A stretch of DNA of 12,505 nucleotides from an uncultured Archangium sp. (lineage in GTDB: Bacteria > Myxococcota > Myxococcia > Myxococcales > Myxococcaceae), in the NCBI GenBank assembly GCA_946479335.1, contig CAMLFP010000144.1:1-12505 (forward strand), written 5' to 3'. Positions 1-6,945 of this stretch are shown here, in pieces. The notes under the pieces were generated by a model. The model was not told the DNA's origin. It ran no database searches and saw nothing but the letters and a program-made list of their open reading frames with translations. Numbering within the stretch: the stretch's first letter is position 1; each line of letters starts with the position of its first letter. The position numbers were made by a program, and so were the translations under genes.

Positions 1-65
1 TTGAGACAGTGCCGCGCGAGGTCGAGGGGCACGGTGGAGAGACGCAGGGTGCCGAACACCTTCAC
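1..65 (-). CDS. Start of an unidentified protein, cut by the window edge
   Basis: Only about 21 codons are visible, beginning MKVFGTLRLSTVPLDLARHC and running off the left edge without a stop. I chose the GTG at 65 because a good ribosome-binding sequence, GAGGTGA (78-72), lies 6 nt upstream; an in-frame GTG at 71 is the alternative. The gene begins 17 nt after the yhbY stop on the same strand, so it is probably the next gene of that transcript. I do not recognise the product from so few residues. Confidence 0.4.
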   Translation of the reverse strand, partial: MKVFGTLRLSTVPLDLARHCL

Positions 66-82
66 GACCACTCACCTCACGG

Positions 83-376
83 CTACAGCGTGCCGAACTT
101 CGTCTTCTTCTTGCGCTTCTTGAACAGCAACACCGTGCGCCCGAGCGTCTGCGCGACCTCGCTGCCGGTGCCGTTGACCAGCGTCTCCACCGCGCCCGCG
201 CGGCCCTCGCGATCCTCCGAGGCGATCTTCACCTTGATCAGCTCGTGATCTTCCAGCGCCTGCGCCGCCGCTGCGATGACGCCTTCGGTGACGCCGTCGC
301 TCCCGACCTGCACCACCGGGTTGAGGTGGTGGCCGAGGGCCCGGAGCTGCGCTTTCTGTTTTCCCGTCAATGGCAT
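83..376 (-). CDS. yhbY: YhbY-family RNA-binding protein (CRM domain)
   Basis: This 97-residue protein is a full-length single CRM (YhbY) domain. It follows the E. coli YhbY pattern closely: the LTGKQKAQLRALGHHLNPVV opening, the VGSDGVTEGV loop (residues 24-33) and the HELIKVKIASEDRE block (44-57), which gives the RNA-binding face. The C-terminus is basic (KKRKKKTKF). Family members associate with pre-50S ribosomal particles and are thought to assist large-subunit assembly in the cytoplasm. The ATG at 376 is preceded by an AGAGGG ribosome-binding sequence about 6 nt upstream, lying in the 10-nt gap after the stop of the J-domain gene, so the two are very likely co-transcribed. Size and sequence agree with the family and nothing looks damaged. 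Confidence 0.95.
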   Translation of the reverse strand: MPLTGKQKAQLRALGHHLNPVVQVGSDGVTEGVIAAAAQALEDHELIKVKIASEDREGRAGAVETLVNGTGSEVAQTLGRTVLLFKKRKKKTKFGTL

Positions 377-386
377 GAGCGGCCCT

Positions 387-2954
387 CTACTTCATTGTGC
401 GCAGCTCGCGAGCGGCATCGATGTGCTTCGGGTCGAGCTGCACCGTCTTCTGGAAGTGCTGCCTCGCCGTCTTGAGGTCACCGGTCACCTTCGCGACGAA
501 GCCCAGGAAGTACCAGGCGGCCGCCACGTTGGGGTTCTTCGAGGTGCAGTGCTGGAGGTCCTTCATCACCGCCGACAGCACCTGCTTCTGGTCGCTCGCG
601 CCGAGGAAGCGCGCGTAGCCGCGCCACGCGTAGAACTCGGGCTCCTCGGCGTTGTCGGCGATGGCCTCGTCGAGCATCTTCACCGCCTCGGGGTACTTGC
701 GCGCCTTCACCAGGATCTGCCCCTTCTGGAAGCGCTCCTCCGCGCGGAACAGCTTCTCCACGTCGACCTTCTGGCCGGTGCCGCCCGCCGCGAGCTCCGC
801 CAGGTAGTCTTCACGCAGCCGGGAGTCGCTCAGCGTGCGGTTGGCCTCGCCGATGAGCCCGAAGATGTCGGCCTTCACCTTGGCCAGCTCGGGAGGCGCG
901 TTGGGCGGCACGGTGTCGGGGTGGTAGCTGCGCGCAGCCTTCAGGTACGCCACCTTCACCGCGTTGACGTCGGCGTCCTTCGGCACGCCCAGCACCTCGA
1001 AGAACGTCTGCTCCTTCATCTTCGTGAACAGCTGCTGCAGCTGCGGCAGCGTCAGCTCCGCCGCCGGCAACGTGCCGGTCGCCGGCTTCGCCATCGGCGC
1101 CGCGGGGAAGGAGCCGGTGCCCGGCCGGGCGGGGCGCGGCGTCGCCGCGACGACAGGCGGCGCTCCGCCGGGGAAGACCGGCGCGCCGGTGGCCGGGTTG
1201 ACCTGCGGCGCCACGGTGGGGAACGGCGGCGCGGCCGCGCGCGGCGGTGCGGCGGCAGGAGGCGGCGCCACCACCCGCGGAGGAGCCGCAGCCGGCGGAG
1301 GTGCGACCACCCTCGGCGGCACGGCCGCGACTGACGGCGCACGCGGCACACCCGCCGGCGGCACGGCCGCGACTGACGGCTGCGACGGCGCGCGCGGCAC
1401 ACCGGCCGGCGGCACGGCCGCGACTGACGGCTGCGACGGCGCACGCGGCACACCGGCCGGAGGCACCGCCGCGACCGACGGCTGCGACGGCACACGCGGC
1501 ACACCCGCCGGAGGCACCGCCGCGACCCCGGGCTGCGACGCCGGGCGCGGCGCCGACGCGGCGGGCACCCCGGGCTGCGACGGCGACGAGCGCGGCGCGG
1601 GTGACGGCGTCGAGCTCACCGGCGTCGCCGCGAACGACACCAGCTCCAGCGGGTGCAGCAGGAACGCGGTGCGCACGATGGTCTCGGCCTCGGCGGCCAC
1701 GTCCCGCGCCAGCATCGCCAGCGAGCGCACGCCGTCGAAGTAGTTGAAGGCGCGCGTCTCCTGCGCGGTGAGCTTCACGTCGGTCAACGGCACGCGGCCG
1801 CCGGCCTTCATCACCGGCAGGTCCCACGCGCTGGCCATGCGGCGCCGCAGCTCGTTGAACGGCAGCTTGCGGAGCGCCTCGAGGTACACGCTCCAGCGGT
1901 TGCCCAGCGGCATCGCCTTCGCGGGCGGCAGCTCGATGGCCTCGAAGGTGAACGTGCCGACCTCCGCCGAGAGCACGCGCATCAACAGCGACGACGCGCG
2001 CTGGCCGAGGTGCTGGAAGACCGCGTTGGGGTTGACGAGGCCCAGCCCGAAGAGCGCGGGCAACAGCTCGCCACCGAAGCGCCCTGCCTCGCGCTGCGCC
2101 TGGGCGATCTGATCAGCCGTCGCCACGCGCTGCGCGACGAGGAAGGGCCCCAGCGCGTCGTCGGGGTGCGTGGAGTCGATGAACTCCGGGTTGCCGCGCT
2201 TGAAGTGCACCGAGAGCTCGCGGTCCGAGAGCGTGAGCTTGAGCAACCCCGTGAGCTCGAACCCCGCCGCGAGGTAGTAGAGCCGCTGCGGCGGGAACTC
2301 CGCGAGCGTGCCGCTCGACGGCAGGTTCGCGTCGGGCGCGTTCGCGACGGCCTTCGGAATGACCGGCGCCGAGGGCGCGGGCGCCGCTGACTTCATGAAG
2401 TCGGCCACCGATGGCGACGACTTCGGCGGCGTCATGAAGTCGGCAATCGATGGCGACGACCTCGGAGGCGCCACCCCCGCCATCGACGGCGACGAGGCGC
2501 GCGCCTGCGCGTTGAGCTGCGCCGCGCTCATCGGGCGCTGCGCCTGCTGCTGCCGCGCTCCCGGGCCCGCCATCGGTGCGCGCGCGATGCCCGGCCCCGC
2601 GACGGGGACTCCCGGGCCCGCCATCGGCACGCCGGGCCCGGCCACCGGCGCGGCGTTGAGCCCAGACGGTGTCGACGCCGGCGGTGCGCCGAGGGTCGCG
2701 GGCATCTGCACCTGGCTCCACTGCGCGTCGAGTTCGTCACCGGGCACCACGGTGTCGCCCCAGGTCTCCCGGGGGAAGATCATCCGCAGGCCCGGCACGC
2801 GCCCCGGGTACATGTAGTCCATCCCGTTGGTGGAGACCTGCAGCCGGCCGGCGATGACGCCGTTGTCGATGAGCAGCTCCACGCTGGGCGGCGAGAGCGG
2901 CCCGTAGACCTGACCCTTGTCGTTGCGCACCCACACTTGCAGCGAGTCACTCAT
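387..2954 (-). CDS. Composite GYF_2-like / DUF4388 (PATAN-like) / J-domain / TPR protein
   Basis: This 855-residue multidomain protein carries, in order: a GYF_2-like module at about 7-58 (YGPLS, then NGMDYMYPGRVP); a Pro/Gly/Ala-rich linker with SSPSxADFM repeats (164-190); a DUF4388/PATAN-like domain at about 214-345 (SGTLAEF at its start); a helical stretch to about 440; a second low-complexity Pro/Ala linker (446-630) with 17- and 12-residue tandem repeats; a J domain at about 648-718 with an intact HPD (H678-P679-D680); and a TPR-like helical repeat region at about 731-855. The HPD indicates it can stimulate a DnaK/Hsp70 ATPase. No signal peptide or TM segment is seen, so it should be cytoplasmic. 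I chose the ATG at 2954 because an in-frame extension to 3350 would run through the divergent gene. An ATG at 2984 is possible; the ribosome-binding site at 2954 is weak. The client or pathway is unknown. The domain mixture is common in Myxococcota, where DUF4388 is often tied to signalling or motility. Confidence 0.88.
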   Translation of the reverse strand: MSDSLQVWVRNDKGQVYGPLSPPSVELLIDNGVIAGRLQVSTNGMDYMYPGRVPGLRMIFPRETWGDTVVPGDELDAQWSQVQMPATLGAPPASTPSGLNAAPVAGPGVPMAGPGVPVAGPGIARAPMAGPGARQQQAQRPMSAAQLNAQARASSPSMAGVAPPRSSPSIADFMTPPKSSPSVADFMKSAAPAPSAPVIPKAVANAPDANLPSSGTLAEFPPQRLYYLAAGFELTGLLKLTLSDRELSVHFKRGNPEFIDSTHPDDALGPFLVAQRVATADQIAQAQREAGRFGGELLPALFGLGLVNPNAVFQHLGQRASSLLMRVLSAEVGTFTFEAIELPPAKAMPLGNRWSVYLEALRKLPFNELRRRMASAWDLPVMKAGGRVPLTDVKLTAQETRAFNYFDGVRSLAMLARDVAAEAETIVRTAFLLHPLELVSFAATPVSSTPSPAPRSSPSQPGVPAASAPRPASQPGVAAVPPAGVPRVPSQPSVAAVPPAGVPRAPSQPSVAAVPPAGVPRAPSQPSVAAVPPAGVPRAPSVAAVPPRVVAPPPAAAPPRVVAPPPAAAPPRAAAPPFPTVAPQVNPATGAPVFPGGAPPVVAATPRPARPGTGSFPAAPMAKPATGTLPAAELTLPQLQQLFTKMKEQTFFEVLGVPKDADVNAVKVAYLKAARSYHPDTVPPNAPPELAKVKADIFGLIGEANRTLSDSRLREDYLAELAAGGTGQKVDVEKLFRAEERFQKGQILVKARKYPEAVKMLDEAIADNAEEPEFYAWRGYARFLGASDQKQVLSAVMKDLQHCTSKNPNVAAAWYFLGFVAKVTGDLKTARQHFQKTVQLDPKHIDAARELRTMK
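1224..1319 (-). repeat. Imperfect 36-bp coding repeats (PPRVVAPPPAAA)
   Basis: This stretch encodes residues 546-577 of the J-domain composite protein. It has two copies of a 12-residue unit, PPRVVAPPPAAA, and a partial third, PPRAAAPP. It lies immediately downstream, in the gene's direction, of the 51-bp repeats and forms part of the same Pro/Ala linker between the DUF4388 and J domains. It is a low-complexity coding repeat, not a mobile or regulatory element. Confidence 0.75.
1327..1521 (-). repeat. 51-bp tandem repeats inside the J-domain composite gene
   Basis: There are three consecutive 51-bp units (1369-1419, 1420-1470, 1471-1521) plus a 42-bp copy (1327-1368) that matches them apart from a 9-bp deletion. 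Each full unit encodes the 17-residue segment PSQPSVAAVPPAGVPRA or a close variant. A more diverged copy follows to about 1540. The whole-codon period and near-identity of adjacent units suggest recent expansion by slippage or unequal recombination. The repeat probably sets linker length between the DUF4388 and J domains and could vary among strains. Confidence 0.85.
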
Positions 2955-3002
2955 GCAGAGGGGCGTGAAGTTAATGCAACCCATCGGCGCACGGGGCGGA
3001 AT
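2955..3002. promoter_or_regulatory. Divergent intergenic region between the J-domain gene and the single-TM gene
   Basis: These 48 bp separate two divergently oriented start codons and so must hold the 5' leaders, and probably parts of the promoters, of both genes. The short patch TTAATGCAA (2971-2979) is distinctly AT-rich for this DNA. I see no convincing paired -35/-10 or -24/-12 elements. A purine-rich GGGGCGGA lies just before the plus-strand ATG. The promoter assignment rests on gene orientation only; elements may extend into the neighbouring coding sequences. Confidence 0.35.
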
Positions 3003-3515
3003 ATGAGGGAGCCCGTGAAGACGGTCGGAGCTCCGGCAGACGCGTGGGAAGTGCGCATGCGCTGGGGAGATCGCGTGCTCGAGGCCGACGTCATCGACGC
3101 CCGAAAACCGCTGCTGACCCTGGGCGAGACCCCCGACGACGCGTTCGTCATCGCGCACGGTGCGCGCGTCTCGCTCGCGTGGGCCGACGGCGCGCTCCTC
3201 GTGGAGTTCTCGCTGGGCGTCAGCGGCACCGCTTCGCTGAAGGGTGACGCGCCGGTGTCGTTGGGCGCGCTGGTCGAGCGCGGCGTCATCGCCGAGCGCG
3301 AGGGCCGGTACGCATTCACCATGTCGGGTCACGACTCGCTGGAGTTCCACGTGGCCGGGCAGATCATCGAGGTGCGGCGCGCGAAGGGCCGCGTCGCGCG
3401 TGTGAGCCGCGACCTGATGGCGGTGCTCGCGCTGATCACCGGCCTCGGGCTGCTCGCCGCGTGGATCATCGCCACCGTCGGCGGCATGGAGCCGCTCAAC
3501 CTCCTCGGCAAGTGA
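3003..3515 (+). CDS. Single-pass membrane protein resembling the AgmX/PglI-type N-terminal domain
   Basis: This 170-residue protein has a soluble N-terminal region, about 15-135, rich in predicted beta strands. The order of motifs (KPLLTLGETPDDAFVI, ALLVEFSLGVSGTASLKGD, a GALVERGVI segment, then SLEFHVAGQIIEVRR) looks like the FHA-like N-terminal domain of myxobacterial AgmX/PglI and TonB-related proteins, as I recall that family. A single strongly hydrophobic segment follows (about 139-159), with only about 11 residues after it. There is no signal peptide, so the tail-anchored-like topology would leave the domain in the cytoplasm. The Gly/Pro-rich and TonB-like C-terminal parts of AgmX are absent. 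I chose the ATG at 3003, with GGGGCGGA just upstream; a GTG at 3015 preceded by GAGGGAG is a fair alternative. It stands alone between a divergent and a convergent gene, so context does not reveal its role. Confidence 0.65.
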   Translation: MREPVKTVGAPADAWEVRMRWGDRVLEADVIDARKPLLTLGETPDDAFVIAHGARVSLAWADGALLVEFSLGVSGTASLKGDAPVSLGALVERGVIAEREGRYAFTMSGHDSLEFHVAGQIIEVRRAKGRVARVSRDLMAVLALITGLGLLAAWIIATVGGMEPLNLLGK

Positions 3516-3548
3516 CCGCGCGCGCCGGTGGCCGCGGAGTCGCGACCG

Positions 3549-4904
3549 TCACTTCTTGAGTTCTTCGTCGGCCGCGGCGCGGGCCTTCTCGGCGGCGTCC
3601 TGCACGCGCGCCGCCAGCTCCCGCGCGCGGTGAAACAGCCTCGCCGCGGGCTCACTTCGCGCGCGCAGCTTCGTCTCCAGCTCGGCCGCGAGATCCACCG
3701 GAGGCGGCGGCGGAGGCTCGCGCAGGTCGACCTCCGCCAACGTACGCAGCGGCCGGCCCTTCAACACGTCACGCAACGCCGCAGGCGACGACTCCGGCAC
3801 GCGCTGCGAATCGAATGTCGGAGCGCCCGCGGCCAGCGCCGGGGTGAACAGCGCCCACAGCCGCGTGAAGAACATCGCCTCGCCGAGCGGCACACCTTCC
3901 GCGAACGACAACGGGAACGTGCCGAGCCGCTCGCGGTCCAACACAGAGCGGCCGCGATGAATCGCTCCCGACTCGAGCCACGCGCGCAGCCCGCCGCGCG
4001 TCGTCGCGGGAGACAACGCCCACGCGGCGGTGCCGTCTTCGAGCTGCTTCACCAGCGACGAGACGTGCGTGCGCTCCAGCAGCTCGCCCGCCTCCAGCAG
4101 GCACAGGTACTGCCCGCGCGCAGCGCGCACGCCTTCGTTGGTGCGCGCGAGCGCGTCATCGCCGCCCGGCAACACGACGAGCTGAACTTCGGCGCGGCCC
4201 CGCGCGGCCTTGAGCGCGCGATCCAGCTCCGCCTCCGGCGTCTGCGAGACGACGATGAGCTCCAGCGGCCGACGCAGCTGCCCCGCCGCCGAGCGCACCG
4301 TGCCCTCCAACGCGCCCACGTCGGTGCCCGACGAGATGACCAGCGACGTCAGCCCCTTCACGAGGTCGGGCGCCGACGCTTCGGTGCCGCGCTTCGCGGT
4401 CAGCAGCAACCGGTCTCCCGCGGCGGAGGGGTTCAACTGCTCCAACGTCTGCCGCAGCGCCGCCTCGGTGTCGGCCGAGAGCTTCAGCGGCACGCGCGGC
4501 ATCACCACCACGTCGCGCGACTTCACCACGTAGCCCGCGCTCGCCAGCCAGGCCTTCACGTCCACCTCGCTCAGCGAAGGCGCCGGCGTCGCGCCCAGCA
4601 GGCTGCCCAGCAGCAGCGACGCCGACGCGGCGTTGGCGAACGAGAAGATGAGCTCCGCCTCGGGCGCCGCGCGCACCAGCTGTCTGAAAGACTCCGCCTT
4701 CTCACGCGCGAAGCCGTCGAAGGCCGCGATGACCTGCGGGTCGAACGCGGAGAGCTCCTCCAGCGACGGGTCGACCAGCACGGTGCAGCCGTTCTTCTCC
4801 AGCACGTCCTTGAGCGCGGCGTCGTCGACCAGCAGCGCGACCCGGCGCTTCAAGCCCGCGCGCCGCGCCACCAGCGTGCGCAGGTCGCCCGCGTGCTGGC
4901 TCAC
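3549..4904 (-). CDS. Glycosyltransferase-2-like protein with a degenerate methyltransferase-like N-terminus
   Basis: This 451-residue protein is the last gene of the wzm-wzt block. Residues about 20-172 follow the strand order of a class I SAM methyltransferase (RVALLVDD in the motif I position, a late LSEVDVKAWLASAGYVV segment), but the glycine-rich SAM loop is missing. Residues about 186-300 follow a GT-A/GT2 layout: LTSLVISSGTDVGALEGTVR, then LELIVVSQTP, a TNEGVRAARGQYLCLLEAGE segment, with EAGE where a DxD metal-binding motif is usual. A proline run (397-402) leads to a charged, helical and possibly coiled-coil C-terminus (402-451). No TM segment is seen. The GTG start at 4904 overlaps the SDR stop by 4 nt (GTGA), which implies translational coupling. 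Known relatives in O-antigen loci transfer sugars; here, loss of key residues in both halves may mean a scaffold or an altered active site. The glycosyltransferase-like call is fairly safe; activity is not. Confidence 0.7.
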   Translation of the reverse strand: MSQHAGDLRTLVARRAGLKRRVALLVDDAALKDVLEKNGCTVLVDPSLEELSAFDPQVIAAFDGFAREKAESFRQLVRAAPEAELIFSFANAASASLLLGSLLGATPAPSLSEVDVKAWLASAGYVVKSRDVVVMPRVPLKLSADTEAALRQTLEQLNPSAAGDRLLLTAKRGTEASAPDLVKGLTSLVISSGTDVGALEGTVRSAAGQLRRPLELIVVSQTPEAELDRALKAARGRAEVQLVVLPGGDDALARTNEGVRAARGQYLCLLEAGELLERTHVSSLVKQLEDGTAAWALSPATTRGGLRAWLESGAIHRGRSVLDRERLGTFPLSFAEGVPLGEAMFFTRLWALFTPALAAGAPTFDSQRVPESSPAALRDVLKGRPLRTLAEVDLREPPPPPPVDLAAELETKLRARSEPAARLFHRARELAARVQDAAEKARAAADEELKK

Positions 4905-5707
4905 GGCAGCTTCTTCTGCGCGGCGCGCGCCTCGGCGTCGGCCAGCGACTTCGCGTACTGGCTGCGGAGCTGCCCCATCACCAGGCTGCGGGGCAGGAAA
5001 CGGAAGAGGAAGAGCCCCGCGCGGTTGGTGAAGCCCGCCACGTGCAGCGCCGGCCGGTTCTCGAGCGCTCCGAGCGCCTCCTTCGCCACGGCGTCAACCG
5101 GAGCCAGCCACGCGCGCAGCGAGCCGAAGCCCTCGCCGGCCGTCATCTCGGTGGCGATGCCGCCGGGCGCGAACACGGTGACGCTGATGTGGCTGCCCTG
5201 GAGCTCGTGCGCCAGCGCGGTGCCGAACGCGGTGAGGAAGGCCTTGGTGCCCGAGTACGCGGCCTGGAACGGCACCGGCATCAACCCCGCCATCGAGGTC
5301 ACCATCATGATGCGCAGCGGCGCCTTCGTGGCCTGCGCGTGCTTCACCAGCTCCGTCGTCGCGCGCGTTGTGGACACCACGTTGAGCCGCAGCATCTGCT
5401 CGAAGGCCTCCCACTCGAGCTCCTCGTGCCGCCCGAGGTGCGTGGAGCCGGCGTTCAACACCACCGCGGCCAGCGGCACCTGCTTCACCTCTTCGAGCGC
5501 GCGGTCGACATCGGCGTGGCGGCTCATGTCGGCCGGCACCACGCGCACCTCGACGCCGGGCATCGACGCCTTGAGTTCCTCCAGCTTCTCGGCGCGGCGG
5601 GCGGTCAGCACCAGCTTCGCGCCGCGCGCGCCCAGCTGCTTCGCCAACTCGTACCCGAGGCCCGACGACGCGCCGGTCACCCACACCCACTGTCCTGAAA
5701 AGTTCAT
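4901..5707 (-). CDS. Short-chain dehydrogenase/reductase (SDR family)
   Basis: This 268-residue classical SDR has all hallmarks: the nucleotide-binding TGASSGLG (11-18), NAG (85-87), the structural Asn (N109), and the catalytic Ser-Tyr-Lys set at S138, Y151 and K155 (YSGTK), then PGG (181-183). The RR after the second strand (residues 37-38, in TARRAEK) favours NADP(H) by general SDR rules. It would oxidise or reduce a hydroxyl/carbonyl group on an unidentified substrate in the cytoplasm. I chose the ATG at 5707 because it forms an ATGA overlap with the wzt stop; a GTG at 5722 would add five residues. The C-terminal tail is hydrophobic then basic (FLFRFLPR) and may touch the membrane. Its position between wzt and a glycosyltransferase-like gene suggests a role in making or modifying the exported glycan or its lipid carrier, but the sequence does not identify a sugar-nucleotide reductase subfamily. 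Confidence 0.9.
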   Translation of the reverse strand: MNFSGQWVWVTGASSGLGYELAKQLGARGAKLVLTARRAEKLEELKASMPGVEVRVVPADMSRHADVDRALEEVKQVPLAAVVLNAGSTHLGRHEELEWEAFEQMLRLNVVSTTRATTELVKHAQATKAPLRIMMVTSMAGLMPVPFQAAYSGTKAFLTAFGTALAHELQGSHISVTVFAPGGIATEMTAGEGFGSLRAWLAPVDAVAKEALGALENRPALHVAGFTNRAGLFLFRFLPRSLVMGQLRSQYAKSLADAEARAAQKKLP

Positions 5708-6945
5708 CTGCCCAGACTCCACGTGAGTTGCGGGCGCACGAGGCCCGTGCCCTCCGACGGCGCGACGTGCAGCGCCGCGCGGAAGGGGTTGGTGATTGTC
5801 TCGCCGCCGCCCGCCGCCGAGACCAGCACCTCATACACCCCGCCGCCGAGCGCAAGCCGCGGCCAGGTCAAGGTGGCAGTGCCCGCGCCGCTCCGCTGGC
5901 CGGCGTCGTGGGAGGCGCTGAAGACCAGCCGCCCGTCGGCGCTCATCACGTCGACGGTGAGGCGCGTCGCGGCGGGCCGCGCGAGCGCGAAGTCGAGCTC
6001 GAGGGTGAGCGCGTCGTCGCACGAGAACTCGCGCGGCATCTCGCCCGCAGCGTTCTTGAGGCGCACCGCCGTCACCGTGCCCACCTGCGCCTTGTCGGGC
6101 GCGCCGGAGGAGGTCTCTGGCAACGCGAGGCCCGGCTGGTCGAGCGCGGAGTGCCCGGTCTTCAGCGACTCGGCCTCCGCCGCCGCCACCGCGCGCCGGT
6201 ACTCGCGCACCACGTCCTTCGACGGGCCGAACATGCGCACCCGGCCGCCGTCGATCCACACCGCGGAGTCGCACCACGTCTCCACGGTGTCCAACGAGTG
6301 CGTCACCAGCACGATGGTTTTCCCCGAGGTGCGGAACTCGTTCATCTTGGCCATCGACTTGCGGCCGAAGTGCTCGTCACCCACCGAGAGGATCTCATCG
6401 ATGATGAGGATGTCGGGGTCGACGAAGGTGGCCACCGCGAAGGCCAGCCGCATGAACATGCCCGACGAATACGTGCGCACCGGCTCGTCGATGAAGTCGC
6501 CCAGCTCGGCGAACTCGATGATGTCGGGCGTGCGCGCCTTCACCTCCGCGCGGCTCATCCCGAGGATGATGCCGTTGATGAGGATGTTCTCGCGCCCGGT
6601 GAAGTCGGGGTGGAAGCCTGCGCCGAGTTCCAGCAGCGCGCTGACGCGCCCGTTGACCTGAATGGTGCCGGAGGTCGGGGAGTAGATGCCGGTCAGCAGC
6701 TTGAGCAGCGTCGACTTGCCGGAGCCGTTGCGGCCCACGATGCCCACCGTGCTGCCTTTGGGGATGCGCAGGTCGACGTGCTTGAGCGCGGTGATGAGCG
6801 TGGAGGGCTCGATGACCTTGCGCTGGAGCTTGAAGAGGCGCACCAGCTCCGACTTGAAGGTCGTGTACTCGTTCTTGCGCGAGGTCTTCTTGAACGACTT
6901 CGCGACCCCGTTGACGACGATGGCGTCCTGCGGCGCGAGGCTCAC
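5704..6945 (-). CDS. wzt: Polysaccharide/O-antigen ABC exporter, ATP-binding subunit with C-terminal glycan-binding domain
   Basis: This 413-residue protein powers export of a lipid-linked polysaccharide across the inner membrane with the Wzm permease. The nucleotide-binding domain covers about 1-250: Walker A GRNGSGKST (71-79), an ALLELGAGFHPDFTGREN block (103-120) typical of the Wzt/TagH group, the signature YSSGM (159-163), Walker B with its catalytic Glu (DILIIDE, 178-184), and the switch His (H216). A variable linker (250-288) joins a beta-rich domain (289-413) like the Wzt C-terminal domain, which in E. coli O8/O9a recognises the modified non-reducing end of the O-antigen. Length is close to those proteins. 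The GTG start at 6945 has GGAG 5 nt upstream and overlaps the wzm stop (GTGA); the stop overlaps the SDR start. A capsule or other polysaccharide substrate is also possible. Confidence 0.93.
   Translation of the reverse strand: MSLAPQDAIVVNGVAKSFKKTSRKNEYTTFKSELVRLFKLQRKVIEPSTLITALKHVDLRIPKGSTVGIVGRNGSGKSTLLKLLTGIYSPTSGTIQVNGRVSALLELGAGFHPDFTGRENILINGIILGMSRAEVKARTPDIIEFAELGDFIDEPVRTYSSGMFMRLAFAVATFVDPDILIIDEILSVGDEHFGRKSMAKMNEFRTSGKTIVLVTHSLDTVETWCDSAVWIDGGRVRMFGPSKDVVREYRRAVAAAEAESLKTGHSALDQPGLALPETSSGAPDKAQVGTVTAVRLKNAAGEMPREFSCDDALTLELDFALARPAATRLTVDVMSADGRLVFSASHDAGQRSGAGTATLTWPRLALGGGVYEVLVSAAGGGETITNPFRAALHVAPSEGTGLVRPQLTWSLGR

Noticed and set aside
1327..1521. Possible CRISPR array from regular repeats
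   Set aside because: The units are directly adjacent with no unique spacers, keep reading frame, and encode a Pro/Ala linker.
2955..3350. N-terminal extension of the J-domain protein
   Set aside because: It would run antisense through most of the divergent single-TM gene, and the residues lack any domain; the GYF_2-like module starts right after the ATG at 2954.
3516..3548. Bidirectional terminator between the convergent genes
   Set aside because: The 33-bp gap is GC-rich but I see no stable hairpin followed by a T-run in either direction.
3528..5726. Long plus-strand open frame of 732 codons
   Set aside because: It is antisense to the glycosyltransferase-like and SDR genes and is Arg/His/Gln-rich with no recognisable domain; long antisense frames are expected in very GC-rich coding DNA.
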